From the NCBI RefSeq assembly GCF_022811705.1, contig NZ_CP094528.1:1240001-1304000 (forward strand): 64,000 bases of DNA. The letters are read 5' to 3'. Below are positions 23,671-32,159 of the stretch, one piece after another. The notes beneath the pieces were generated by a model. The model had not been told where the DNA came from and searched no databases. It worked only from the letters and a program-made list of their open reading frames with translations. The position numbers and the translations under genes are program-made. This stretch comes from Agromyces larvae (GTDB lineage Bacteria; Actinomycetota; Actinomycetes; Actinomycetales; Microbacteriaceae). Positions within the stretch are counted from its first letter, which is position 1, and each line of letters starts with the position of its first letter.

Positions 23671-25449
23671 GGCTTCGCGGCGCAGGCCGGCGAGCTCCGT
23701 GCGGTTCGCCGCGCCGGTCTTGCGCAGGATGGCGCCGACGTGCTTCTCGACGGTCTTCACCGAGATGCGCAGCAGCACCGCGATCTGCTTGTCGGGAAGA
23801 CCCCGGGCCACGAGATCGCGCACCTCGCGCTCGCGCGGGGTGAGCAGCGGGTCGTCGGGCGCGGTGAGCAGGCTGAACACCTCGGGCGTGAGCAGCGTGT
23901 CGCCGCGTGCGGCGGCGACGACCGCGCGCACGAGCCCCGCGGCATCCGTGTGCTCCTCCACGAACCCGGTCGCGCCGATCTGCGCGGCGCCGCGCAGCCG
24001 CTCGTCGCTGAACGACGGCACGAGCAGCACCACCGCCGCGTCGGGGTCGACGGCGCGCAGGTAGGCCGTCAGTTGCACCCCGTCGACGTGCGGGTGGTCG
24101 AGCGGGGCGACGACGACATGCGGTCGCAGCAGTTCATACGCCTCGACCACGTTGCGCGACCCCGACACCTCGCCGACGACCTGGATGTCGGGCTCCTGAT
24201 CGCTGAGCACCCGCACGAGCCCCGCCCGCACCAGTTCGTGCTCGTGCGCGACGAGCACCCGCCAGCGGGTGCGTTCGGAGTCGACGGCGGGCCATCGCGG
24301 CACCTCCGCTCGGATCCGCGTCCCCCAGCCGAGCGACGACTCGATCTGCAACGTGCCGCCGAGGTGCTGGGCGCGGGCGAGCAGCCCCTGCAGACCCAGC
24401 GCACGCCGCGGTTCGGCCGTGACCGACGCGACGTCGAAGCCCCGCCCGTCGTCCTCGATCAGCACCGAGACCGTGTGCCCGCCGTAGACGAGCCCGACGC
24501 GCACCGTCCGTGCGCCCGCGTGTTCGAGCACGTTCGTGAGCGCCTCCTGCACGATGCGGAGCAGCTGTCGCCCCGTCTCGGGCGGCAGGGCGACGGGATC
24601 GCCGATGACGATCAGCCGGGTCGCCACGCCCGCGGCGGATTCGATCCAGCTGAGTTCGAGGCGCACCGCTTCGGCGAGCGCGGCGGCGTCGGTGAGGCCG
24701 GGGTCGAAGCCGAGCACGCTGCGCTGGGTCTCGGTGAGCGCGGTGCGTGCAGCCGATCGCGCCCGCCCGAGCGCCCCCACGGGGTCGTCGGCGCGGCCGA
24801 TCGCCCGTTCGGCGTCGTCGAGGTGCAGCAGCACGGTCGCGAGTCCTCGGCCGACGGTGTCGTGCACGTCGCGCATCACGCGCTCGCGTTCGGCGAGCAC
24901 CGCCGCCTGGCGTTCCTTGTCGGCGGCGAGCGCGTGCAGCCGGGCGTTCGCGATCGCGATCGCCGCGTGCGTGGCGAAGAGTTCGACGAGGGCGACGTCG
25001 GCCTCGGTGAAGCGCCGGTCGGGGTCGCGGCTGAACACGACGCAGGTGCCGATGATCGCGCCGTTCGAGAGGATCGGCACGCCGATCACGCCGTGCAGTT
25101 CGCTGCGGTCGCGTGCGGCGATGTGCCCGCCGCGCACGTGCGCGTACTCGTCGAACACGACCGGGCGGCGTGCGCGCACCACCTCGCCGGTGACGCCCTC
25201 GTCGAGCGGGAAGGTGCGCCCCGAGAGGCATCCGACGCCGAGGTCGACCTCTTTGCGGTAGGTGCCGGCGGCCTCGTCCACGGTGCAGATCGAGCCGCTG
25301 TCGCAGTCGAGCAGCGCCATCGTGTGCCGCAGGATGCGCTCCAGCAGGCGTTGCGGGTCGAAGCGGCCGGCGAGGTCGGCCGCCATCGTGATGAGCGCGT
25401 CGAATCTCGGGTCGCCGCGCAGACTCGTGTGGGGGTTCGCAGGGTTCAT
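23665..25449 (-). CDS. GAF sensor kinase fused to pseudo-receiver and LuxR-type HTH
   Basis: A 594-aa one-protein signalling chain. A GAF domain (about 15-172) is followed by a HisKA_3 dimerisation helix with His196 (RDVHDTVGRG), an HATPase domain (about 290-382; QEALTNV N-box, EDDGRGF G-box), a receiver-like domain (about 396-510) and a LuxR/NarL DNA-binding domain (about 535-590; LTPREREV, VKTVEKHVGAI). The receiver lacks its key residues: the acidic pair is His402-Glu403, the phosphoacceptor Asp is Pro449 and the Lys is Glu499. Control must therefore bypass normal phosphotransfer within this domain. GAGGA upstream favours the ATG at 25449. The stop codon lies in a repeat. It is divergent from dps. 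Confidence 0.88.
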   Translation of the reverse strand: MNPANPHTSLRGDPRFDALITMAADLAGRFDPQRLLERILRHTMALLDCDSGSICTVDEAAGTYRKEVDLGVGCLSGRTFPLDEGVTGEVVRARRPVVFDEYAHVRGGHIAARDRSELHGVIGVPILSNGAIIGTCVVFSRDPDRRFTEADVALVELFATHAAIAIANARLHALAADKERQAAVLAERERVMRDVHDTVGRGLATVLLHLDDAERAIGRADDPVGALGRARSAARTALTETQRSVLGFDPGLTDAAALAEAVRLELSWIESAAGVATRLIVIGDPVALPPETGRQLLRIVQEALTNVLEHAGARTVRVGLVYGGHTVSVLIEDDGRGFDVASVTAEPRRALGLQGLLARAQHLGGTLQIESSLGWGTRIRAEVPRWPAVDSERTRWRVLVAHEHELVRAGLVRVLSDQEPDIQVVGEVSGSRNVVEAYELLRPHVVVAPLDHPHVDGVQLTAYLRAVDPDAAVVLLVPSFSDERLRGAAQIGATGFVEEHTDAAGLVRAVVAAARGDTLLTPEVFSLLTAPDDPLLTPREREVRDLVARGLPDKQIAVLLRISVKTVEKHVGAILRKTGAANRTELAGLRREAP

Positions 25450-25567
25450 GGCCATCCTCATCGACGCCGTTCGTCCACGGACATCATGCGCCTGTATGGA
25501 CAGGACGGCCAGCATCGGATGCCACGCGGCCCGCGTGTCGCCGCATGTCAGCCGAGCCTTCCCTTCC

Positions 25568-25595
25568 TTGAAATACCGCGGCATCCGCGTAGCGT
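25568..25595 (+). promoter_or_regulatory. putative dps promoter
   Basis: TTGAAA (25568) and TAGCGT (25590) are separated by 16 bp and lie 34 nt before the dps ATG, with a GGAAGGTGG ribosome site between. It is one of the few places in the window with both hexamers well matched. Confidence 0.6.
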
Positions 25596-25628
25596 TGCAC
25601 CAGACATCAGACCAGGGAAGGTGGACCG

Positions 25629-26114
25629 ATGACCGACATCCAGACCGCACCGAAGACAGGGTCGGCCGACGTCGCGGCGGGGGTCGCGCAGTTCTTCACC
25701 CCCGTGCTGCACGAACTCGTCGCGCTCGCGGTGAACGGCAAGCAGGCCCACTGGCACGTCCGCGGCGTGAACTTCATCGCCGTGCACGAGCTGCTCGACG
25801 ACGTCGTGGCGCATGCGCAGGAGTGGGGCGACGAGGTCGCCGAGCGGGTCATCGCGCTGGGGCTGCCGATCGACGGCCGCCTCGCGACGGTCGCCGGCAA
25901 GAGCGGCGCGGTGAACCCGAAGCTCGGGTTCCAGAACTACGACGAGACGATCGCCGAGGTGGTCGCCCAGATCGACCTCGTCACCGAGAAGCTCAACGCG
26001 GCGATCGACGGCCTGGCCGAGCTCGACCCGTCCAGTCAGGACGTCGCGATCGAGATCCGCCGCGGCATCGACAAGGACCGCTGGTTCCTCTCGGCGCACG
26101 TCGCGAAGCAGTAG
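25629..26114 (+). CDS. dps: Dps family DNA-binding/iron-storage ferritin
   Basis: A 161-aa four-helix ferritin-like protein. The inter-subunit ferroxidase ligands are visible in QAHWHVRGVNF, HELLDDVVAHAQEWGDEVAER. Dps dodecamers oxidise Fe(II) with peroxide, store iron and shield DNA in stress and stationary phase. The C-terminal tail is short (SAHVAKQ) and not strongly basic, so DNA binding may be weak or use the N-terminus. It is divergent from the GAF/LuxR regulator, which is a candidate controller by position only. Confidence 0.93.
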   Translation: MTDIQTAPKTGSADVAAGVAQFFTPVLHELVALAVNGKQAHWHVRGVNFIAVHELLDDVVAHAQEWGDEVAERVIALGLPIDGRLATVAGKSGAVNPKLGFQNYDETIAEVVAQIDLVTEKLNAAIDGLAELDPSSQDVAIEIRRGIDKDRWFLSAHVAKQ

Positions 26115-26127
26115 CGGCACCCTCGTC

Positions 26128-26159
26128 GAGGCCCGTCATCCGCAGGGGTGGCGGGCCTC
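26128..26159. terminator. bidirectional hairpin between dps and the response regulator
   Basis: An 8-bp stem GAGGCCCG/CGGGCCTC with a 16-nt loop in the convergent gap; it overlaps the last codon of the minus-strand gene. Confidence 0.5.
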
Positions 26160-26829
26160 AGCGCTGCAACCAGGCGAGCACCGCGAGCACCCGTCGGTGA
26201 TCGGTGCCCGAGTCCTCGAGGGCGAGCTTCTGGAAGATGGCGGTGACGTGCTTCTCGACCGCACCGATGCCGATGAACAGCCGGTTCGCGATCGCCGCGT
26301 TCGTGCGGCCCTCGGCCATGAGCTCGAGCACCTCGCGCTCGCGGGGGGTGAGCCGGGCGAGCGGGTCGCCGCGCCGGCCGAGGAGCTCGCGCACCACCAC
26401 CGGATCGAGCACGGTGCCGCCCGTGCTCACCCGTTCGACGGCGTCGCGGAGTTCGTCGAGCGACGCCACCCGGTCTTTCAGCAGGTAGCCCATGCCGCCG
26501 TCGCCCGACGAGAGCAGTTCGTCGGCGTAGGTGCCCTCGACGTACTGGCTGAGCAGCAGGACGCCCAGCCCGGGGCGACGCCGACGCAGCTCGATCGCGG
26601 CGCGCACCCCCTCGTCGCGGAACGTCGGCGGCATGCGCACGTCGAGCACCACGACGTCGGGCGCGGGGGCGCCCGGGGCGGAGTCGTCGAGCGCGGCGAG
26701 CAGGGCGTCGGCGTCGCCGAAGGCCCCGACCGTCTCGAACCCGGCCTCGTCGAAGAGGCGCACGAGGCCTTCGCGCAGCAGCACCGAGTCTTCGGCGAGC
26801 ATGATGCGGAGCGAGGCGGCTGCGGTCAC
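26158..26829 (-). CDS. NarL/LuxR-family response regulator
   Basis: A 223-aa regulator with an intact receiver: acidic Glu-Asp pair (LAEDSVLL), phosphoacceptor Asp in VVLDVRMPP, Lys in GYLLKDR. The C-terminal LuxR HTH is at about 155-215 (LTPREREVLELMAEGRTNAAI, GAVEKHVTAIFQKL). It is the natural partner of the histidine kinase upstream (72-bp gap) and the last gene of the multicopper oxidase operon on the minus strand. The HTH variant IGIGAVEKHV is typical of the DesR/LiaR-like group. The start is the ATG at 26829. Confidence 0.92.
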   Translation of the reverse strand: MTAAASLRIMLAEDSVLLREGLVRLFDEAGFETVGAFGDADALLAALDDSAPGAPAPDVVVLDVRMPPTFRDEGVRAAIELRRRRPGLGVLLLSQYVEGTYADELLSSGDGGMGYLLKDRVASLDELRDAVERVSTGGTVLDPVVVRELLGRRGDPLARLTPREREVLELMAEGRTNAAIANRLFIGIGAVEKHVTAIFQKLALEDSGTDHRRVLAVLAWLQR

Positions 26830-26901
26830 CCGGCCAGCGTATCGGCCGGGCGCGCGGAGCGGCGGAGCGGCCGGCGCATCGCCGGCCGGCGCCGCCTCGG
26901 C

Positions 26902-28347
26902 TCAGGCGGTCGGCGGCGTCACCGGTTCGGATGCTCCGGAGTCGGCGCCGACCGGCTGGAACGGGATGTGCGCGCCGACGACGGTCGGCCCGCCCTCGGG
27001 GCTGTCGACCACGAGGACGCCGCGCAGGCCCCGCACCCGGTCGTCGAGCCCGGCGAGCCCGTGCCCGGCGGCGACGCTCGCGCCGCCGCGGCCGTTGTCG
27101 GTGACCCAGAGATCGAGCCAGTGCGTGCCGTCGGCGAGCGCGCGGGTCTGCACACGCAGCCGCGCGGCCGTCGCCTCCGAGTGCTTGGCCACGTTGGTCA
27201 GCAGTTCGGCGGCGATGAAGTACGCGTTGCGCTCGATCGGCGCCGGCAGCGAGGCATCCGCACCGAGCCCGTTGTCGAAGGCGACCGTGACGGGGCTGCG
27301 CGCCGCGAGCGCGCCCAACGCGCTGCCCAGCCCGCGGTCCTGCAGCAGCGGCGGGGCGAAGCCGCGTGAGAGCGCGCGGAGTTCGTCGAGCGTCTCGCGG
27401 GCCTGGTCTCGGGCCTCGGCGAGCAGGGCGCGTGCCGCTTCGGGGTCCTGGTCGAGTCGGCGTTCGATCGACGCGAGGTCCATCTGGAGGCGCACCAGTC
27501 GCTGCTGCGGGCCGTCGTGGATGTCGCGCTCCAGGCGTCGCAGCGAGGCATCCTCGGCCTGCACCGCGGCGCCGCGGGAGGCGGACAGTTCGGCGACCTC
27601 GCGCTCGAGGGCCTCCGAGCGCCACGCGCCGAGCATGCCGCGCGCGACGCCGTCGTGCATGAGCGTCAAGCCGCGGAACACGAGCGGCAGGGTGAGCAGG
27701 AACATCACGCCGAGGAGCAGTTCGAGGACGCGCTCGCCCGCGACGGGGTCGACCAGGCTCGCCGTCCCGGGGGCGATGCGGTCGAGGATCCACTGGTTGA
27801 GCCAGAACCCGCGGTCGTCGGCGGGGATGAACGGCTGCCAGATCCAGCCGGTGAGTCCGCCGAGGGCGCCCGAGACCCAGGCGATCGTGACGGTCCACGA
27901 GAAGATGCTGACGATGGGGTTCACGACCAGCGTGTGCAGCAGGTACAGCCAGTAGTGGCCGTCGATGAACGGGCTGAACGTCGCACGCCAGAACCCACCG
28001 GTGCCGTCGGTGCGCGGCCACTGGGGCCGGCGGATCTCGGAGCGCCCCGCCCAGCGCAGTCGGACGAGTTCGAGCGTCCCGAACCCGCGCGCGGTGAAGA
28101 ACGCGGCGATCATGAGGAAGATGCCCACCACGAGGGCGATCATGCCGACGCCGGTGAAGAACACCGTCGAGACCACGACGAGCCCCGTGATCGCGATCGG
28201 CATGGTGAGGATGAGGAAGCCGAGCTCGCGCGGCACGCTCGCCCAGAGCGCGCCGTAGCCGCGCCGCGGGGTCGCCGCAGCGGGTTCGGCCGGCGCGATG
28301 GCGGGCGCGGCGGGCGCAGCGCCCGCGGTCGTCGAGTCAGTGGCCAT
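26902..28347 (-). CDS. membrane sensor histidine kinase (HisKA_3, DUF-type sensor)
   Basis: A 481-aa kinase. After an Ala/Pro-rich cytoplasmic lead, transmembrane helices appear at about 43-63, 68-88, 140-165 and 220-240. The phosphoacceptor His is in RRLERDIHDGPQQRLVRL; the HATPase boxes are AAELLTNVAKHS and VTDNGRGG with GHGLAGLDDRVRGLRG. The sensor with its FxxxHYWLYLLH-type loop matches the actinobacterial family paired with NarL-type regulators. Its ATG lies 11 bp inside the 3' end of the multicopper oxidase gene, so oxidase, kinase and regulator form one operon; the signal may be copper or envelope stress. Confidence 0.9.
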   Translation of the reverse strand: MATDSTTAGAAPAAPAIAPAEPAAATPRRGYGALWASVPRELGFLILTMPIAITGLVVVSTVFFTGVGMIALVVGIFLMIAAFFTARGFGTLELVRLRWAGRSEIRRPQWPRTDGTGGFWRATFSPFIDGHYWLYLLHTLVVNPIVSIFSWTVTIAWVSGALGGLTGWIWQPFIPADDRGFWLNQWILDRIAPGTASLVDPVAGERVLELLLGVMFLLTLPLVFRGLTLMHDGVARGMLGAWRSEALEREVAELSASRGAAVQAEDASLRRLERDIHDGPQQRLVRLQMDLASIERRLDQDPEAARALLAEARDQARETLDELRALSRGFAPPLLQDRGLGSALGALAARSPVTVAFDNGLGADASLPAPIERNAYFIAAELLTNVAKHSEATAARLRVQTRALADGTHWLDLWVTDNGRGGASVAAGHGLAGLDDRVRGLRGVLVVDSPEGGPTVVGAHIPFQPVGADSGASEPVTPPTA

Positions 28348-29875
28348 GGTGTGGTGTTCCTTCCGTCATCGTCGCACGCTGACCGGGCTCGACGACGGCG
28401 AACTGGCCCATCATGCCCTGGTCCTCGTGCCACAGCAGGTGGCAGTGGTACATGTACGGATGCGCCGGGTCGGCGTAGTCCTCGAAGCGGAGGAGCAGTT
28501 CGTACTCGGCGTGCGGGCGCAGACGCACGGTGTCCTTCCAGCCCGCGAGCTCGGGCGGCGGTGCGGCGCCGTCGATCGTGGCGATGCGGAACTGCACGTC
28601 GTGCACGTGGAAGCTGTGCGGCAGGTCGGTGTCGTTCTCGACGACCCAGCGTTCGAGGGTGTCGACCGTGACGGTCTCGTCGACGCGGCCGAGGTCCATC
28701 GCGTGTCCGTTGATCTCGAAGCTGTCGTCGAGGACGAACCGGCGGGTGGTGGCCACCTCGGCGGGGTCGAACGGCGGGTTCGACGCGAGCTGCGCGGGCA
28801 GCGACGGCGCCGGGTCGAGCACGTCGGCGGCACGCACCTCGAGCACGTCGAACGAGTCGGCGTCGCCGTTGGTCGCGGCGATCACGCGGTTCGACCCGAC
28901 CGCTTCCGCGGTGAGTTCGCTGCGCAGCACGACCCGCTCCCCCGGTGTCGGGCGCAGCAGCACCTCGGCGCGTTCACCCGGTGAGAGCACGACCCGGTCG
29001 AGGGCGACGGATGCTTCGAGCAGCCCGCCGTCGGTCGCGATCAGTTCGACGGGCCGGCCGTCCGACCAGGTGAATCCGTAGGTGCGGGCCGTCGAGGCGT
29101 TGAGCAGCCGCAGCCGGACGAGGCCGTCGGAGACCTCGAGGTACGGGCCGCGGGTGCCGTTCACGAGCAGTTCGTCGCCGAGGCCGCCCGCGTATCCGCG
29201 CTGCGGGTCCTCGCGCCGGCCGTCGGCGGAGAACTCGGTGTCCTGCACGATGACGGGTACGTCGTCGACGCCGTACTCCGACGGCAGGCCGAGCGCGCGT
29301 TCGTCGGCGTCGTGCAGGAGGAACAGGCCGGCGAGGCCCCGGCGCACGTGCGACTCGGTCGCACCGTGGGGGTGCGGGTGGTACCAGAGGGTCGCGGCGC
29401 GCTGGTCGATCGTCCACTCGGGCGACCAGGTCGCACCCGGGTCGACCATCTGGTGCGGTCCGCCGTCCATCGCGGCGGGCAGGTGCATCCCGTGCCAGTG
29501 CACCGTCGTGGGCTCGTCGAGCGAGTCGGTCACGTCGACGCGCACGTGCTCGCCGCGCTCGGCGACGAGGGTCGGGCCGAGGTACGAGCCGTCGAAGCCC
29601 CACGTGTCGCTCGGCACGCCGGGTTCGAACTCGGTCGTGCCCGCCTGCGCGTCGAGCGAGAACACGCGGGTGCCGTCGGCGTCGATGTGCGATTCGGCGA
29701 GCGGCGGGATGGCGAGCGGCCGGTCGAACGCGACGTCGCCGATCGTCGAGATCGGCGCCGGGACCGCGAGCCCGCATCCCGAGAGCCCGACGGCGACGGC
29801 GGTTGCGGTGGCCGTGAGCAGGGTGCCGGCCGCGACCGCGGCGCGCGGTCTGCGGAGCGTGGTGGTGCGAAGCAT
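28337..29875 (-). CDS. multicopper oxidase lipoprotein
   Basis: A 512-aa cupredoxin enzyme. The export signal with lipobox is at residues 1-33 (GTLLTATATAVAVGLSGC). Copper ligands are complete: HWHGMH, WYHPHPH, HSFHVHDVQF and HCHLLWHEDQGMM, the last containing the Cys of the type 1 site. It resembles the CueO/SpoA/bilirubin-oxidase group and should oxidise Cu(I), Mn(II) or phenolics at the cell surface. The start at 29875 places the basic residues MLRTTTLRRPR before the hydrophobic core. The stop overlaps the kinase gene, an unusual coupling of oxidase and sensor. Confidence 0.93.
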   Translation of the reverse strand: MLRTTTLRRPRAAVAAGTLLTATATAVAVGLSGCGLAVPAPISTIGDVAFDRPLAIPPLAESHIDADGTRVFSLDAQAGTTEFEPGVPSDTWGFDGSYLGPTLVAERGEHVRVDVTDSLDEPTTVHWHGMHLPAAMDGGPHQMVDPGATWSPEWTIDQRAATLWYHPHPHGATESHVRRGLAGLFLLHDADERALGLPSEYGVDDVPVIVQDTEFSADGRREDPQRGYAGGLGDELLVNGTRGPYLEVSDGLVRLRLLNASTARTYGFTWSDGRPVELIATDGGLLEASVALDRVVLSPGERAEVLLRPTPGERVVLRSELTAEAVGSNRVIAATNGDADSFDVLEVRAADVLDPAPSLPAQLASNPPFDPAEVATTRRFVLDDSFEINGHAMDLGRVDETVTVDTLERWVVENDTDLPHSFHVHDVQFRIATIDGAAPPPELAGWKDTVRLRPHAEYELLLRFEDYADPAHPYMYHCHLLWHEDQGMMGQFAVVEPGQRATMTEGTPHHGH

Positions 29876-29971
29876 GGTTCCAGCCTCGGCGGCGCCGGCT
29901 CGGCGAGCCATCCGGCCGGCGACCGGATCGCGGCGGGGGATATCCCCCGCCCGCGTCCGTCGTGCGTGTGT

Positions 29972-31480
29972 TCAGCCGAGCGTCGAGTGCGTGAACCGGC
30001 CGCCGAGCAGGGTCGCCGCGACCGGCATGGTGCGCAGCCGGTCGGCGGGGACGGCGAGCGGATCGAGTTCGACGACCGCGAGATCGGCGCGCACGCCCTG
30101 GCGCACCTCGTGGCCGGCGCCGTCGGTCGATGCGGCGAGCGCGACGCGTGCCTCGACGGCCTGCTCGGGATGCCACGGCTCGCGTCCGTCGCGGGCGCGC
30201 CCGACCGCGGCCGAGATCGCGACCCACGGGTCGAGCGGGGCGACGGGGGCATCCGACCCGAGCGCGAGCTCGACGCCCGCGGCGGCGAGCTCGGCGAGCA
30301 TGAACGCTCGGTCGGTGCGCCCGGCCCAGTACCGGTCGGCCACGTCGCGGTCGTCCATCGCGTGCTCGGGCTGCACGCTCGCGACGACGCCGAGGGCCGC
30401 GAAGCGGGCGACATCCTCGTGGCGGAGCAGTTGCGCGTGCTCGATGGTCGCCCGGCCGTGCCATCCGCCCGGCGAGACCGCCTCGAACGCGTCGAGCACC
30501 CGGGCGTTGGCACGGTCGCCGATGGCGTGCACCGCGGGCGTGATGCCCCCGGCGTGGGCGCGGCGCAGGTGCGGCACGAGCTCGTCGTAGGGGACGGTCG
30601 CGAGCCCGTGAGGGTGCTCGTCGGCCCCGAGACCGGGATAGGGGTCGAAGCACCACGCGGTGCGGGTGTTCAGCGACCCGTCGGTGATGACCTTCGCGCC
30701 GCCGACGGTGACGAGCCCGTGCGTGCCGGGCACCGGGTCGCCGGTGTGGAGCCGCTCGTCGAGCGCGCGGTCGAGGTGCTGGGGGTAGATGCCGAACACG
30801 ACCCGCAGCAGATCGAGCCCGCCGCCGACGCGGCGCGCCCAGTCGTCGCGGTTCCAGCGCATCTCGTAGTCGACGACGCCGACGACGCCGCGGGCAGCCG
30901 CGGCGGCTGCGGCATCGGCGACCCAGGCGTCGAGCACATCGGCGGGCACGTCGTCGAGCGCGCGCACGAGGGCGAAGCAGTCGTCCTCGCGAAGCAGCCC
31001 GGAGGTGCCGGCGGCCGCGACCACCCCGTGCCGTCGGGCTGCTGCCGAGTTGAGCCAGCACGAGTGGAGGTCGGCCGAGACGAGGACCACCGGCACGTCG
31101 CCCGACACCCGGTCCAGCAGTCCGAGGTCGGGCGCATCCGGCCAGAGCCCGTCGCGGTAGCCGAAGCCGATCAGCTCGGTCGCGCCGCCCTCCACGGATG
31201 CCGCCACGAGTGCCGCGGTCGCTGCCGCACTCTCGGCAGCGGCGAGGTCGAGCCTGCGGGCCGCCATCGCCCACTGCGACATGTGGACGTGGCGGTCCCA
31301 GAGCCCGGGGATGACGAAGCGGCCCCCGAGCGCGACCCGATCGGCGCCCTCGGGCTCGGGCGCGACGCCGGCCGGTGCGATCGCGGCGATCGCACCGTCG
31401 ACGACGTGCACGTCGACCGGCGCATCGCGGCCGGGAAGCCGCCCGCCGGCGAGCACGAGCGCGCGATCGACCCCGCTCAC
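29972..31480 (-). CDS. amidohydrolase family 3 (YtcJ-like)
   Basis: A 502-aa metal-dependent hydrolase. Visible motifs: PGLWDRHVHMSQWA (the metal HxH), a catalytic/metal block GGAKVITDGSLNTRTAWCF, HAIGDRANARVLDAFE, ATIEHAQLL, and LALGSDAPVAPLDPW with the late Asp. This is the YtcJ/amidohydrolase-3 arrangement; substrates are mostly unknown, including formamides and N-acyl compounds. The GTG at 31480 overlaps the TGA of the upstream gene (GTGA), giving a two-gene operon. The frame upstream of 31480 is a shadow of that gene. Confidence 0.88.
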   Translation of the reverse strand: MSGVDRALVLAGGRLPGRDAPVDVHVVDGAIAAIAPAGVAPEPEGADRVALGGRFVIPGLWDRHVHMSQWAMAARRLDLAAAESAAATAALVAASVEGGATELIGFGYRDGLWPDAPDLGLLDRVSGDVPVVLVSADLHSCWLNSAAARRHGVVAAAGTSGLLREDDCFALVRALDDVPADVLDAWVADAAAAAAARGVVGVVDYEMRWNRDDWARRVGGGLDLLRVVFGIYPQHLDRALDERLHTGDPVPGTHGLVTVGGAKVITDGSLNTRTAWCFDPYPGLGADEHPHGLATVPYDELVPHLRRAHAGGITPAVHAIGDRANARVLDAFEAVSPGGWHGRATIEHAQLLRHEDVARFAALGVVASVQPEHAMDDRDVADRYWAGRTDRAFMLAELAAAGVELALGSDAPVAPLDPWVAISAAVGRARDGREPWHPEQAVEARVALAASTDGAGHEVRQGVRADLAVVELDPLAVPADRLRTMPVAATLLGGRFTHSTLG

Positions 31481-32142
31481 TCCGCGCCTTCGGCCCGAGC
31501 CGCGCGACCGGCTCGGAGCGCCGTGTGGGTGCGCCGCATCTCGTCGGCGAGCGCGGGGCTCGCATACGGGCCGTCGCCGTCGAGCTCGGTCATGATGCGG
31601 TCGACGACGGCGTCGGGCTTGTTCTGGCTCATCTTGTTCTTCGCGGTCCACCGCGTGATCGGGATGCGCAGGCCCACGGTGCCCGCGGCGATGCGGTCGG
31701 CGTAGACCGAGTTCTCGGCGGTGCCGCGCATCCGGCGCGGCTCGGGCATGGCGTCCTCGAAGCGGTCGACGAGGTCTTCGAGCACACGCAGGTTCTCGTC
31801 GTCGGAGAGGATCTCGGGCGTGCCGTGCAGGTGCGCGACGACGAAGTTCCAGGTCGGCACCGCAGGGTTCGCGTCGTACCACCCGGGTGAGATGTACCCG
31901 TGCGGGCCCTGCACGATGACGAGCAGCTCGTGACGCCCGAGCTCGTGCAGCATCTCGTCGGGGCGGCCGACGTGCGTGAGCAGCACGATGCCGTCGGCGT
32001 CCTCGTCGAGCAGCACCGGGTAGTGGCTCGCGACCAGGCCCGAGGCATCCGTCATGCTGACCAGGGTCATCCACGGATGCTCGCGGATCAGTCGCTTCAC
32101 GCCGTCCTCGCTCGCGAGGGTGAAGCTGGGGTTCTGTCGCAT
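31477..32142 (-). CDS. PaiB-like FMN-binding protein
   Basis: A 221-aa split-barrel flavin-binding protein of the PaiB/FMN_bind_2 family: MRQNPSFTLASE, LVSMTDASGLVASHYPVLLD, HVGRPDEM, VIVQGPHGYISPGWYD, VPTWNFVVAHLHGTPEI. Bacillus PaiB is a negative regulator of sporulation and degradative enzymes; most family members have unknown roles and may be flavin- or haem-binding enzymes. GAGGACC upstream of the ATG at 32142 supports this start. It is coupled to the amidohydrolase by a 4-bp overlap and follows the glycosylase by 17 bp, so nei, this gene and the hydrolase may share a transcript. Confidence 0.88.
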   Translation of the reverse strand: MRQNPSFTLASEDGVKRLIREHPWMTLVSMTDASGLVASHYPVLLDEDADGIVLLTHVGRPDEMLHELGRHELLVIVQGPHGYISPGWYDANPAVPTWNFVVAHLHGTPEILSDDENLRVLEDLVDRFEDAMPEPRRMRGTAENSVYADRIAAGTVGLRIPITRWTAKNKMSQNKPDAVVDRIMTELDGDGPYASPALADEMRRTHTALRAGRAARAEGAE

Positions 32143-32159
32143 CGGGTCCTCGGTTCGGG

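Noticed and set aside
23487..23671. CRISPR array
   Set aside because: Repeats are about 19 bp with short, near-identical spacers and no cas genes nearby.
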